Of a stretch of DNA of 64,000 bases, positions 35,868 to 47,897 are shown piece after piece. The notes under the pieces are model-generated. The model had not been told where the DNA came from and searched no databases. It worked only from the letters and a program-made list of their open reading frames with translations. The DNA is from Pyronema omphalodes (Eukaryota; Ascomycota; Pezizomycetes; Pezizales; Pyronemataceae). The translations under genes were made by a program, and so were the position numbers. Every line of letters begins with the position of its first letter. Positions within the stretch are counted from its first letter, which is position 1. The DNA lies in the NCBI GenBank assembly GCA_024516155.1, contig JAJJXM010000082.1:124001-188000 (forward strand), in the 5' to 3' direction.

Positions 35868-36534
35868 ATGAACAGGGGCAAACTTGCGCCCGAAGTCCAG
35901 AGAGCTCTGTTCGTCAAGAATCTGAGGTAAGTTTTACCGATACAATGCTTCCGGTCGACATACCTGCCGCGGAAGCATTCAGCGAGCTTTTCCAGTGCTA
36001 CCTGATGCTGCAATCTGTCCGCAGCTCATTGCACATCGCGTGGCCTCGCCACGGGCGTGCCGCTTTGCTCTGAGAATTCAGGCTAACGGCTTCTTACAGC
36101 TACAACGTTTCGTCAGAAGAACTTTTTGATCTCTTCGGGAAATTCGGTCCTATTCGGTGCGTCTCTTTTCCAGCTCCCATATCGTCCGGAACACGATGGT
36201 GGCAACTATGTCATGATTCAGCTAACACGACCGACGCGTGTAGTCAAATTCGCCAAGGTATTGCAAACAATACCAAGGGCACTGCATTCGTCGTCTATGA
36301 AGATGTAATGGATGCTAAGACTGCTTGCGACAAGCTCAACGGTTTCAACTTTCAGAACCGTTACCTTGTCGGTACGTACTTCTTACTCCGGTGGTCATTG
36401 ACGCGAGGCTAACATGTTTGTGATGGGACTCAGTACTATATCACCAACCTGAAAAGATGGTCCGCGCAGAAGGCGACCTCCAGAAGCGCCAGGACAACTT
36501 AGAAAAGCTCAAGAAACAGCACGGAATCGATTAA
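35868..36534 (+). CDS. SF3B6: Splicing factor 3B subunit 6 (p14, branch-site RRM protein)
   Basis: Small subunit of the SF3b complex in U2 and U11/U12 snRNPs; it contacts the branch adenosine region and SF3B1. Four exons: 35868-35926, 36100-36156, 36244-36371 and 36434-36534; 114 residues. The single RRM has RNP2-like [11 protein letters not shown], then [17 protein letters not shown] and RNP1-like [18 protein letters not shown], closing with [17 protein letters not shown]. All match p14 almost block by block. The tail [19 protein letters not shown] also corresponds to the family end. Introns are 173, 87 and 62 nt, in phases 2, 2 and 1. The first intron is long for this window but its donor (GTAAGT) and CTAAC branch are clear. 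Confidence 0.94.
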
Positions 36535-36979
36535 GCAACTCTCGCTACCATGTCGAAGTTTCGTTTTGCGGTTTAACGACTACAGTTACGATATTCGCTC
36601 TTACGAATCGTTTTCTTGCATCTCTGTTTTCCCATTCTTTGGCGTGTTTCCTTGGAACCGGTTAGGCGGCGTTCATTCAATAGGTTGCGGTTAAACTACC
36701 GGGGAACGTACGCTAGGATTGGGAGTATTCGTTACGATAACTCGGTTTCGGAACGGTCAAGGCGTTTGATTTTTTCGTTTGTTAGTTTTTTTGTTTGTCT
36801 TGCTTCACATGATAATCGATTTCTCTGCTCAAAGGCATGTATGTACAATGACCATTCAATGTAACAGCCCGTATAGCCCGTCGGGACGGAAACGATTGAA
36901 AAGGGCATGGTTTACTGGCGCAGATGCCAAGTTAAAGAAAAAGCACGGGAATATAAAATGATTATATGCTTCCCGATAT
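36535..36979. other. Convergent intergenic region
   Basis: About 445 bp between the stops of SF3B6 (+) and the CENP-L-like gene (-). Holds both 3' UTRs; no gene seen. Confidence 0.55.
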
Positions 36980-37804
36980 TTAGGTCGAATATTGTTCACT
37001 TCCTTTACTCTCCAGATATAACAGTGATTTAGCCGCCTCTTGTAACACCGCCTCAATCACCGCCTCCCCACCACCCTCAAAGAACTTCACCTTCCCCTCC
37101 ACCGCCATAACAAACCCCCCCGAAGCCACCTTCACCAACTCCACCTCATCAATCCTCAACCCCATAACATCCTCTAAATGCCTCCCAAGCACATCCAAAA
37201 ACCGACCCCCATCCCTCCGTTCCCAAAACCCCGCCACATCCTCCCCCGACAAAGTCACCGAAATCCTCCTCAACCCCTCCGCCCTCCCAGCAAACACCAA
37301 CGCAACATCCTTCCCCCCTCCCCCAGTCCCCGCCACATACCCCTCCAAACACCCCCTCAACACCCCCTCCGAAAACCCCAGCCCTAACGGCAACGTATCG
37401 AAATTCGTAGCTAGATACTCCAATAACACACCCCTAATCTCCCCCGGGAAACGGGAGAGAAGTAATGGTACCCGTGTAAACCCGGATTTTGACCTTCCTC
37501 CGTCGCTGAGGAGGAGACTGCTGTAGGTCGCCTGCTCGTAGGTGAGTGTTATGATGATGCCCGGGTAGGGCGCGGGGAGAAGCTCCCAGAGACAGGATTG
37601 GAGGGTGCCGCTTCGGGTGGTGGTGGCGGTGGTGGTGGTGGAGGGGAGAGGAATGGATCGGGTATTCTGGCCATGGAGGAGTTGGAGGAAACGCTGGGAG
37701 TGTGGGTTTAGGGAGCGGGCGCTGAGGGGGAGGTTGTATAGTGCGGGCAGGGTGAAGGTGCTCCAGGTGGTGTTGAAGATTGGGTGCGGTGGGGGTGGGG
37801 GCAT
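36980..37804 (-). CDS. Probable CENP-L/Fta1 kinetochore protein
   Basis: Uninterrupted 274-residue frame with a good start context. The N-terminal pattern FNTTWSTFTLPALYNLP resembles the opening of the Sim4 subunit Fta1 / CENP-L family (Asn-Thr-Ser-Trp, then Ser-Pro-Leu-Tyr). The central FTRVPLLLSRFPGEIRGVLLEYLATNFDT block also matches the conserved Pro-Leu-Leu-Leu and Leu-x-x-x-Phe-Asp pattern of that family. CENP-L pairs with CENP-N in the inner kinetochore (CCAN) and contacts centromeric nucleosomes. The assignment rests on remembered family patterns, so moderate confidence. Codon third positions are strongly biased to C and G, giving long mirror frames on the + strand that I consider spurious. 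The gene lies tail-to-tail with SF3B6 and upstream of UTP18 in the same orientation. Confidence 0.6.
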   Translation of the reverse strand: MPPPPPHPIFNTTWSTFTLPALYNLPLSARSLNPHSQRFLQLLHGQNTRSIPLPSTTTTATTTRSGTLQSCLWELLPAPYPGIIITLTYEQATYSSLLLSDGGRSKSGFTRVPLLLSRFPGEIRGVLLEYLATNFDTLPLGLGFSEGVLRGCLEGYVAGTGGGGKDVALVFAGRAEGLRRISVTLSGEDVAGFWERRDGGRFLDVLGRHLEDVMGLRIDEVELVKVASGGFVMAVEGKVKFFEGGGEAVIEAVLQEAAKSLLYLESKGSEQYST

Positions 37805-38223
37805 GTTGGCTGGTGGTTTTGGAGGTGTGTTGATTGTAAGGGGGGCGTGCGCGGGGTGCGGTTTGTTTCGTGGGTGTGGAGGAGGTTCGGTCGTCGTGGG
37901 GGATTGGTTGCGTCTGGTTTATGCAGGGAGACGCGATGGGCGACGCGTTTATGGAGTCGCGAAATTAATTTGGATTCATGGGAAGTCACTCGGGGTGTGA
38001 AAGTACCTGGTCAGTTATGCATGCAGCGCTTTCTAAATAAAGAACTTTTGTCATAAAACCCTCCCCAAAAAAAAAGAAAAAATATTTACAGAACTCCAAG
38101 AAGATGGAAAAGGAAAGAAAAAAAAAAGGAAGAAAGAAGAACAAAGAGATCAAATATACATATTAACTAACGTAAATACCAAACGCCAATTTTTTTCTCT
38201 TTTTTTTTGGTGGATACATAGAT
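37805..38223. other. Intergenic region
   Basis: About 420 bp between the start of the CENP-L-like gene and the stop of UTP18, both on the minus strand. It includes an A-rich stretch near 38066-38140 and a T run near 38190-38208, probably UTP18 3' UTR. No gene seen. Confidence 0.5.
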
Positions 38224-40005
38224 CTATCCCCGTAATTCAAACAATCTAACTTTTCCTGCTTCATTACCGATTGCCAATGTATTTCCCCCATTGTTACCGC
38301 CCCATTTCACGGCTGTCACCTTGCCTAATGGCGTATTTGCGGTAGGCCAGTTCTTGTAGATTGTACAAGAAGGAAGGTGGACTAGTCTCAGTGCATCTCT
38401 CTTGTTTTTAGAGGCGATACATAACACTTGTCCATCCCGAGAAAACTCCAAAGAACTGATGCTTGTAACCAAACTCTCGACAGTCTTAACGGGCTTAGGG
38501 TCTGAGGGCGAGCCGATAGCTCCAGGTCCTTGTCCTCCGAAAGAAACATTTCTATCGTAGATATTAACGATACCTGAAGCGCTACCGACAGCGACGAAGC
38601 GGGCGTTAATAGGGGAGTTGGCAATCTGCGTGGTAGAAACGGCTCCCTCGTCACGCCAGACTGCAGAGAAGGATTTCGTGTCGATAACGTATTCGTAGAC
38701 TTCTCCGGCGGTGTTGGCAATGCTTAATGTCTCGCCATCAGGGTGCCAGGAGATATCGGTAACTACACCTTCAACCTTGGCGGTTGCTACCCATTGGTGG
38801 GTTGTGGCGTTGAGGATTTGAACAGTTCCTTTGGATCCGATAAAGGCGTTGTGTCTGCCGTCGGGTGAAAGCTCGAAACGCTCCATCGACTTCTGTACCT
38901 CTTGGTGTCCGTAGACTCGGGAAACTTTCTCGACGCTTCCGGTCTGGAGGTCCCAGGAGTGGTAGTATCTTCGGCGACCTCCGGCAACGATTTGGGCTCC
39001 GGCGGGGTGTATTAATGCGGTCTGGATGGCAGAACCACGGATGTGAAGAGAGGTGGCAACGGGGTTGGTTTTGCCGTCGATGTGGTAGAGACGGAGGGTG
39101 GAGTCGAGACCGGCGGTGAGAAGAAGAGGGTGAGAGGGGTGGAAAGAAAGACATTGGATGGCGGATTTTGAAGGGTGGGAAACGTTGGCGTCTGTGAGAC
39201 GGGCGATGTCGATGACCTCTGGTCTCAGTCTGACGGCCTTGGAGGTCTTGGACAATGTAAGGCTCTCGGTCGAGGCAAGGAGAGCAGCGAGAGGTACTGC
39301 CGATAAAGCAGCATTGGCGTCGTCAACGTCAATATCGGAGTCATCAGAAGACTCGTCGGAGCCAGAAAGGCGGCGGCGCTTGGAGGAGGACTTCTCGGGA
39401 AGTGACCAGGAGGGAACGGGGTAGGTGCGCTCGAATTGTCTGCGTAGGCGACGAGAGTAGTCCTGTCCAGATGTAAAGTCTTCTGCTGCGGTGTCACGAA
39501 GCTTCCTGTTTAGAGCAACTGAGGCGAGGGAAACCTCCAACTTCTCGTCGTCACTGTCTTCCCAAGCGGGCGCCTCTTCCGGAATGGCACGCTTGCCAGC
39601 TACGGTCATTTCAACATCGCCATCGGTTTGGGGAACAAGTGCGACATCGTCGTCACCGTCGTCGACGAAGAAAAGCTATGCACAAGTTAGCATTTGCTAC
39701 AAATTTGGTAGAAAAATAAAACGCACCTGGTCGTCGTTCAAAGTTGCCAAATCCTGTGCCTTTGCTGTGTCGTAAACAATTTCCTCCTCAGCTTCATCAT
39801 CCGACTCTTCCAACACGTCGAGGCCTCTCAATCCAGCTTTGAAACCGTCGATATCACCAAAAAGAAGCTTTTCAAGCTCTTCCTCCTCCTTGTCCTTGGG
39901 TAGTGGAACGGCATCCTTAACGCTGAGAGCCTGAATATCGGGGGTAGCCAAAACCTCGGTGGTCGCCTGGGTCTGGTTCTTCTTTGCCTTGGATTTGCGG
40001 GCCAT
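38224..40005 (-). CDS. UTP18: U3 snoRNA-associated protein 18 (WD40)
   Basis: Component of the UTP-B subcomplex of the nucleolar small-subunit processome, needed for 18S rRNA processing; in yeast its N-terminus recruits the exosome helicase Mtr4. Two exons, 40005-39727 and 39675-38224, with a 51-nt phase-0 intron, encode 576 residues. The ATG of MARKSKAKKNQ is chosen over an in-frame upstream TTG. The N-terminal third is acidic and charged (EEELEKLLFGDIDGFKAGL, DESDDEAEEE), as in the family. The C-terminal two thirds form WD40 repeats starting at IQCLSFHPSHPLLLTAGLD, then LRLYHIDGK, YHSWDLQTG, HNAFIGSKG, DISWHPDGETL and VNIYDRNV, ending NTLAIGNEAGKVRLFELRG, which is characteristic of UTP18. 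Divergent from MCM4. Confidence 0.94.
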
Positions 40006-40318
40006 TGTGGAGTTTTGTGGTCGAAAAACGTGGTTGGTCGGTGGTCTGAGGCGAGACTTCAAAGATTCCGACTAAGAAAAATTTAGGGTGCGGCTCTTCT
40101 TTTTCAGCATGCGACATCACTCGCGTACTTAACGCGCGGTGGGGCTTGGCCCGTGACCCGACGCGAAATTGTTGTTATGCGTCCCTTGCCATCCATCGTT
40201 GTTTCTCGCCAGCGATCAAATCCGCCAACACCATCATCTTAATCATCACCTTCTTTACCCAATTTCACGAGAGTTACGACCAAAAAGTTTCATTTCTAAT
40301 TTCAATTCCACGAGCGCA
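40006..40318. promoter_or_regulatory. Divergent UTP18/MCM4 promoter with MCB/SCB-like boxes
   Basis: 313 bp shared by two divergent genes. ACGCGAAA at 40161-40168 fits the SCB consensus CRCGAAA and overlaps the ACGCG core of MCB. ACGCGC at 40132-40137 is a second MCB-like core. In yeasts, MCM genes are G1/S genes under MBF/SBF, so such boxes are expected here. Their use in this fungus is inferred. Confidence 0.45.
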
Positions 40319-43275
40319 ATGTCTTCGCCTACGAAACGACGCGCCCCGCGTTCTTCTGCGCAATCTACACCCCGCGCGTCCCGTGCGTCGGCGCGCACTG
40401 GTCCCTCCGGTACCCCGCTTGCCCAATCTTCGGTTCGGGGAACTTCACCACTTTTCCCGGAGGGTCTTACTTCATCGCCGCATCCATCTTCAGAGAGAGG
40501 TCGCCAGAGCTCTCCTGTAAGGGACCCCGGATCTACTCCTCAAGCTTTCAACTCAGATGCCTTTAGAGGTTTGTCTTTAATTACCGTTGATGGAAACTGT
40601 GTTCAATTCTAAACGTCATTTTCAGATTCTTCACCTCTAAGATATGGATCATCATCGCCACCTCGAAGTGGAGCTACTCCAAGAGCTTCTGGAATACCGA
40701 GCTCCAGTGCAGCGCTACGTTCAAGGTATATCCAATTTGCAGTCATTATTCATCACTGCATGGGCTAATCAATTGATTCAGTCGTGCAACCGGTGCCGTC
40801 CCTGCCAGCACTCCGCTACGCTCCCGTCGAGGTGATTTGCAGTTCTCCGACCTCCGATCTACCCCCAGCCATCGCCGCCTTCTCTACGTTGATGAATCCG
40901 GAGTTCCCGTTAGCCATGCTGGAAGTGATATGGTTGGCATGCTCTCTGATGCCCCTACATACAGTGCCGGACCTACTTCAGAAATGCAGGATGGACCTAA
41001 GCGGTTGATTTGGGGTACCAACGTATCGGTAGAAGAATGCACTCAGAACTTCCGGAAATTCCTTCACGAATTCAAGCGCAAATACAGAATGCGCCAGGAG
41101 AATGAATTTGTTTCGCCTGGACAGGGTGAGGAGCTTGTTTACCAAGATATGATGAAACAGATGCATGAATTGGGAACTACTACCTTGAACTTGGATATGC
41201 AGAATTTGAGGGCGTTCCCTCCCACCAAAAAATTCTACCATCAGCTTCTTGCATATCCCCAGGAAATCATTCCCATCATGGATAACTGCTTGAAAGAGGA
41301 AATGCTGGAATATCTTAATAGCTCCGGGGCTAGTGAAGAGGAGTACGACAAATGTTTGGCTCGGGGCTACAAGGCAAGACCATTCAACTGCGAGAAGAGC
41401 ATCAACATGAGAGACCTTAATCCGGCCGATATTGACAAAATTGTTTGTATCAAAGGTTTGGTCATTCGAGTATCACCAATTATCCCGGATATGTCCAAGG
41501 CTTTCTTCCGTTGCAACGTTTGTGCTCATACAGTAACTGTTGAACTGGACCGTGGAAAGATTGCCGAACCTACCGTGTGTCCCCGCCCTGTCTGTAACTC
41601 GGCCAACTCTATGCAAATCATTCACAACCGTTCAGAATTCCAGGACAAGCAGGTCATTAAGCTTCAGGAGACCCCCGACAACATTCCCGACGGACAGACT
41701 CCTCATGCAGTCTCACTCTGTTGTTACGATGAGCTCTGCGATGTTCCTAGAGCTGGAGACCGTGTTGAGGTGACTGGAATTTTCAGATCCGTACCTGTTC
41801 GCATCAACCCTCGCCAACGTACGATCAAGTCTTTGTTTAAGACCTACGTTGATGTTTTGCACATTCAAAAGACCGACAAGAGAAGATTGGGCCAGGATAC
41901 TTCCACCTTGGAGGCTGAGGTGGCAAACGCAGTTATGGCCGATGTTGAGGAGGTCCGAAAGCTTACCGATGATGAAATCACCAAGATCAAGGAGCTTGGT
42001 AGCCGTTACGACATTTACGAGCTTCTTTCTCGCTCTTTGGCACCAAGTATCTACGAGCTTGACGATGTCAAGAAGGGAATTCTCCTTCAGCTTTTCGGAG
42101 GAACAAATAAGACTTTCGAGAAGGGTGGTGCGCCCAGATACAGAGGAGACATCAACGTTCTTCTCTGTGGTGACCCCTCTACTTCCAAGTCCCAGCTTTT
42201 GCAATATGTTCACAAGATTGCTCCTCGTGGTATCTACACTTCCGGAAAGGGATCCTCCGCTGTCGGTTTAACTGCCTATGTTACTCGTGATCCCGAGACT
42301 CGTCAGCTAGTTCTCGAATCTGGAGCTCTTGTTTTATCTGATGGAGGAGTCTGCTGTATCGATGAATTCGACAAAATGAACGAATCCACACGTTCCGTTC
42401 TCCACGAAGTCATGGAGCAACAAACTGTTTCCATTGCCAAAGCCGGAATCATCACAACCCTAAACGCACGTACATCTATCCTCGCCTCTGCAAACCCTAT
42501 TGGATCGAAATACAATCCCAACCTTCCCGTCCCTCAGAACATTGACCTCCCTCCTACCTTGTTGTCTCGTTTCGATTTGGTCTACCTTGTTTTAGACCGT
42601 GTTGACGAGGCTACCGATCGTAAACTTGCTCGCCATTTAGTCGGAATGTATCTTGAGGATAGACCAGAGCATGCAAATGAGAGAGAGATCATTCCTGTGG
42701 AACAGCTTACTGCATACATCTCATACGCCAGACAGAATATTCACCCCCGTCTCAGCCCTGAGGCTGGAGAGGAGCTCGTCGCCGCTTACGTTGCTCTCAG
42801 AAAGTTGGGAGAGGACGTCAGAGCTGCTGACCGCCGCATCACTGCTACTACTCGTCAACTGGAGTCTATGATCCGTCTCTCGGAGGCGCACGCAAAGATG
42901 AGACTATCAGAGGAGGTTACTGTGGATGATGTTAAAGAGGCAGTCCGTCTTATCAAATCTGCTATCAAGGAGTCTGCTACTGATCCAGTCACTGGACGTA
43001 TCGACATGGACTTGCTTGCTGGTATTTCAGGAAGTGAAAGAAGACGTAAGCAGGATCTTAAGGAGGCGATTATCAAATTGATGGATGAGACTATGTCTAC
43101 TGGAGGAAATATCAAGTACTCGGATCTCTTTAACAAGATCCAGGAACAGAGTAATGTCAATGTTGAAAGCTCGGAGTTTACAGAGGCGCTTAGAGCTGCG
43201 GAGGCGGAAGGAAAGGTTAGAGTACATGGAGATGGTGCTAGGAGGATGGTTAGAAGAATCACGGGAGTTGTTTAA
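40319..43275 (+). CDS. MCM4: DNA replication licensing factor MCM4
   Basis: Subunit of the hexameric MCM2-7 replicative helicase, loaded on origins in G1 and activated by DDK and CDK. Three exons: 40319-40568, 40626-40725 and 40782-43275; 947 residues. The first 170 residues are a Ser/Thr/Pro-rich disordered tail with many S-P sites, typical of MCM4 and the main DDK target, ending in TPLRSRRGDLQFSDLRS. A C4 zinc motif begins RCNVCAH near residue 360 and continues VCPRPVC. The AAA+ core has Walker A GDPSTSKSQLL from residue 580, Walker B CCIDEFDKM (Asp644-Glu645) and the arginine-finger SRFD. The C-terminal winged helix ends RRMVRRITGVV. Introns are 57 and 56 nt. The match to MCM4 rather than another MCM rests on the N-terminal block and the zinc spacing. 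Confidence 0.95.
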
Positions 43276-44991
43276 AAGAAGATTTTTGTGAGATGGGAAA
43301 AAAAGGCTTATGATTATGTGTTAAATATCGTGCTGGGATAAAGATTTGATGATTTTTTTTTCTTTGTTTAATACCTGAGTTTTATGTATTTTGCTTGGAA
43401 ATTGGCAGGGCTATGAAGATGAAGGAACAAAAAAGAGACTTTATTGGTTTATTGGGCTTAAAAACTACTTATATTCGTCCATTAACTTCAACGATCACTG
43501 TGACTGATGTCTATATATCGTGAATCATAAAACCCCACCTTCATTCCTGTCCGGTCTAAGACTAGTTCTCATCGTGGATGCTTGCATATCGGGGTTTCGG
43601 TTCAAGGTATGATGTATGTACCATATGATAGTTCTATGTGTAAACCCGATGCATAGGCCAGCTCCATTCCAGCGTACCATCGATTTATCCAAATCCCAGG
43701 GTCATGATATGTGTCATGTTTCAGAAACCGACTAGAAAATGACATAATGACATTTCTAGGGGAGTCTACATATAACAAAGGCTAGCAGCAGCATGTAAGT
43801 TGATACCTGATACCCCACTCTTCAGAATAATAATCTATTCATCTTATGTATCAAAACCCCGGGATTCTTGTCAAGTTGTATTATTTTTGCTATTATTATT
43901 ATTATCTGTTTATGAACGTACCCAACCTTAAAGCTATGACGTGGTCTGCAGTGCGTACATCATATGAGACCTTGACTGTTACCCCATGAGGGTTCCACCG
44001 GGATGAGCCCTAGAGCGTGCTCCGTTGCTGAAGCTTTAGCTCCCGAAATATCTTCAGACAGGTAGCTTTTCATTGCTTTTAAAGTTTTAAGCATCGTGAA
44101 CGAAGAGTTAATTCAGTAGTCATTACCAATGATTATAATTTCCATAACCCATCTAACTATATGATAACCAATAATCCCAACTTTCTTTTAATAACATGAA
44201 ATGATCTGTATCGACTCTCGGGAGATAAATTTGAATCTGACAGTATTTATGTATACTAATAATAATGTTTCATTTATGTTCCCAACCTTAAGGTTACATA
44301 TGACAATCGTGACATTACAATTACATTTTTTCTCCCAAATATTTGCTTTATTCCTTATCTTTACACAAGAAGGCATAGATTAGGATAAGTGGGGCTAATC
44401 TTGACACATGTCTAGTGCTCTTTCACTACACAGAGTGACTAATTAACCTGAGGATCTATATATGATAGTATATTAGAAACAAATTCACAATACCCCACAA
44501 TTCTCTACTATACCATACAATATCTACCCCGCATTATTATCTACATAATATAACCCCTCTAACATTCGATCTACCAGCAAGTCTATCAGCAGGTCTCGTG
44601 GTACTATCTATCTATATATTACAATTAGAACTATTAATTACTGGCCCTATCTTTATCAGTTGGGAACAAAAATAAAAGATGATTATTACTGGCACTATCT
44701 TACTGTTATATCACTCTGTATTATGTTCTGGCATTTTTTTTACATATATCTGCGGAGTAGAAATTCGCCAAGATGATGTTGCTTAAGAATATTATTCTAG
44801 TGGCTATCTAATGAGCTAGCTGCTATAAGATTTTAAGATTTTTAAGATCGTTTTGTTGTTTGGTAAGTTTAAATGCGACAATGCATTGTATATAGAAATT
44901 ACTTCAATCTAACCATCATGATATAACTGAGTTTCTACATATCCCAGAGAAAATTCTCCTGTAGGGGAGTGGAAGTGTGTAGTAAATCGTA

Positions 44992-45024
44992 GATGGAAGA
45001 TTGAAGATGGAAGATGGAAGATGG
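44992..45024. repeat. 7-bp tandem repeat (GATGGAA)n
   Basis: Four to five copies of GATGGAA with one variant (GATTGAA). Confidence 0.85.
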
Positions 45025-45251
45025 ATATAAACTCGAGTATACCAGCGATTACTGATTTCTGTAAGCCAGTGATGGACTAGGTCTCATTCTGCATCCATAG
45101 CCACGGTAAGTAGTGGTATATTTAGTTAGTGTTGAAGCAGAGATGCTTCTATGAGCAACGGAGATATTACATATTGTGCGGGGTTGGCGACTCACAGATT
45201 ATCACTCAATCGCTCGACTCCTCGCTACGCCTGCCCACGTCTGCCGGCGTC

Positions 45252-45276
45252 GGTGGGGGGGGTGGGGGGAGGTGGG
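45252..45276 (+). other. G-rich tract, potential G-quadruplex
   Basis: 25 bases almost entirely G with single T or A interruptions, giving at least four G-runs of three or more. Could fold as a G-quadruplex on the + strand. No gene lies near. Confidence 0.5.
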
Positions 45277-46356
45277 TACAGAAGCTAGAGCTGAGCTAAC
45301 TTCTATATACATATCTCCCTACATATATAGCAATAATTTCCCTAATACTCCCCACATCTATATATCTGTCCACCATTTTTTCCGCGCTTAACGATTTCAT
45401 AGGGCGTCTCCGAGAGTCCGCCTGTGTTAGTAGCGACTTGTTTGTAACTTTATTTTGTTGTTATATTATGTTATCGTTATGGGTTATGCCAACGTTACGC
45501 TGTGTTATGATTGCAAGTTTGCAGCGTCTGAGTTGTACCAGCGTATATTTTTGCACTCCATGTATGTACTCGGATACTCCAAGGATGCATTACCATACTT
45601 TAAAGTTTTTTTCCTGCTGCTTCTGTTGCTATATTCAGATGTGTATACCCGAGTATGTATAGCCGAGTATGTATGTGTAACGTGCAGAATTTGTAACTGC
45701 GCTTAAAGAACCGTTCTTCATGGATTTAAGCGGGTGGATAATGGCGTTCTACGTCATTTAATTTATTTATTCGTTTGTTTTTTCTTTTTTTCTTTTTCTT
45801 TTGTCTTTTTCCTTTTGTTCACGCTGCTGTGCTCTGAACTTTGGGCTTTGTGGAGGTTGAAATGTAAGCTGTAAACCCGGTTGAATATGTTATACTTTGA
45901 GGTATCCAAATGTTTCCTGGTTGTTGAAGATACGATATGATACCTGATGGTTTGATTCATATAGCTTGTGTCAACTGATGTGGGGAATTCGGTTTACATA
46001 ATGCCGAGTTAAATCGTGGGGAATGGATAGTGGTAGAGATCAACGCCTGACACTGGTGAATTGGAGCTCTACAAGACATGCCCTCATTAGTTATGTGACC
46101 ATGGAACAATAGTAGTTCTTAGCTCATTTATCCTCGATTTAGAACAAAATCCAGGATAGAATTGGTATAGATAAAAAAAAGATGTAACTGTATATATGTG
46201 CTTCGAATACAGAATTTTATACATATCGATATTTGGTGTTCTTAACAGAACAGGTGTATCCCTCCCGGAACCTGGCTTGAGGGGAGGAGTGCTTGTTTTC
46301 CTTGTGACCTTGCATCTTCAAGACAAAGGAAGTGCACTCTAGCCGAATCCAAGCAT

Positions 46357-46370
46357 GGGGGGGGGGGGGG
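46357..46370. repeat. Poly-G tract
   Basis: Run of 14 G in noncoding DNA. Confidence 0.9.
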
Positions 46371-47730
46371 ACTTGTTTAAGGTTTTCTTTCTTGTCCGAA
46401 CCCAGATAATCTGATTATTTTCCGACATGCACAATGATATGATAGGGTATTGAGAGTTGATATGATTCTGCATCCCGTGATATGAATCGTCGATAAAGCC
46501 AAGAGTATTCGGGTGTCTATGGACCTGATGTCGTGTTTCCGGGATATGCAGGGGCAAGCATGCAAGAAAGCAAGCAATCAAGGCTGACTGCTGATTCTGG
46601 CTTTCACCATTTTCTTGGAGCACATATCGTCACGGGGAACACAGTTTGAGAATAATTACTATACAGTGGAACATTTTCTTGCTCCTCGGAGCTAGCCGGG
46701 TTAGATTTTGGTACCGAATATTTCTGAAAATGGTTCCATGGTACATACATCACAGCTTTATTTTTCTAAATTCTCGACCAACCAGTTCAGCTTCGATATT
46801 CATAGATTTCTATTACGAGGATGGATTCTCCGATTAATAGACATTCAGCTCGGTGTTAATGGAAAACTTCAGCTCGGGCTTGGCTGCCAGCATTTTGTAC
46901 TTCGCAGCTGCGATGTGCTGGCTTCCCGTGCTGCCCGTGAGTCGTCGTCTTACATATGTACACCGACTGGTCATACTCCCCCGGGGGTTTCGCGTGTTAT
47001 CCAGAAAATAGACACCCGAGCATCCGGGCAGGCACAAAAAGGCTTCTGATCTATCCATCCGATGGGTTGGGATGCATTTATCTTCATCTTGGCGTAGAAA
47101 GAGACATCTATTGGTATGCGAGTTTCCAAAAATTCGCCACAGGCACAATACATACATATGTGCATACTCAGTTCGGTACCTTACAATCCAATCAAGCTTG
47201 AGCTTTGGCAAATCATTCGCTCTGCAGACATCCGACATATGATAAAATGATTGGAATATGTGGAATGCGGTATCTATCGCCCATCAAAACCCTGGAAAGG
47301 CCCTGACGAGATGATGGGTGTGAAGAATTAAAGAGTCGTGATTAGAATTTTGTGCTAATGCAGGTACCCATCTCATCACCCAATCGCATCTTTGGTCGTG
47401 TGGAATATCGATACCCTAACGAGCGACCAGCAGCAATGAAACCTTGGAAACTCAGCCTTAGTCGCTTGACAACCAGTTCATGCCAGGAACACCACCCACA
47501 GCATAGCACAGCACAGCAGCTCGAAAAAAAAAATCTCTTCGGGTATCTTGCGTTCTGTGGCGGATGCAAAATTCTCCCGTGGTATTCGCGCACGTAGCTT
47601 AGAGTTTCTGTAACACTAGCTAGCTATCTAGCGAGTTTGTGGTATGGTATGGTATGGAATGGAATCTGAGCCGTATGTCTGGATAGAGTAGTACCCTCTC
47701 ACATTGGAGGATTGCGTGGAACGGGACTTT

Positions 47731-47736
47731 TATAAA
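47731..47736 (+). promoter_or_regulatory. TATA box of the secreted DPBB gene
   Basis: TATAAA within TTTTATAAAG, about 165 bp before the start codon. It is followed by a CT-rich leader (repeats of CTTCCTTT near 47810-47840), a frequent arrangement at strongly expressed fungal genes. Confidence 0.5.
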
Positions 47737-47897
47737 GTCTCACGATAATCCCATCGTTTTAATTCTCCATCAAGCTTCTTCGGATCATTCAGAATCAGCA
47801 TCGATCTGCCTTCTTCCTTTCTTCCTTTCTTCCCTCCTCTGATTAGTGTGAAGATCATCTTATTTCTCTTTTCATTATTTCTAATCACTCGGACATA

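Larger units (their letters stand above)
43276..47897. other. Long gene-free AT-rich interval
   Basis: About 4.6 kb without any supported gene. AT-rich with (TTA)n near 43890-43907, a (GATGGAA) repeat near 45000, a G-rich stretch at 45252, and a poly-G run at 46357. Small open frames on both strands have no recognisable domain. The last 170 bp are the promoter and CT-rich leader of the secreted protein gene. Confidence 0.5.

Noticed and set aside
37149..38056. Gly/Val-rich and Pro-rich frames on both strands around the CENP-L-like gene
   Set aside because: They come from the strong C/G third-position bias of the minus-strand gene and its flank; no family match.
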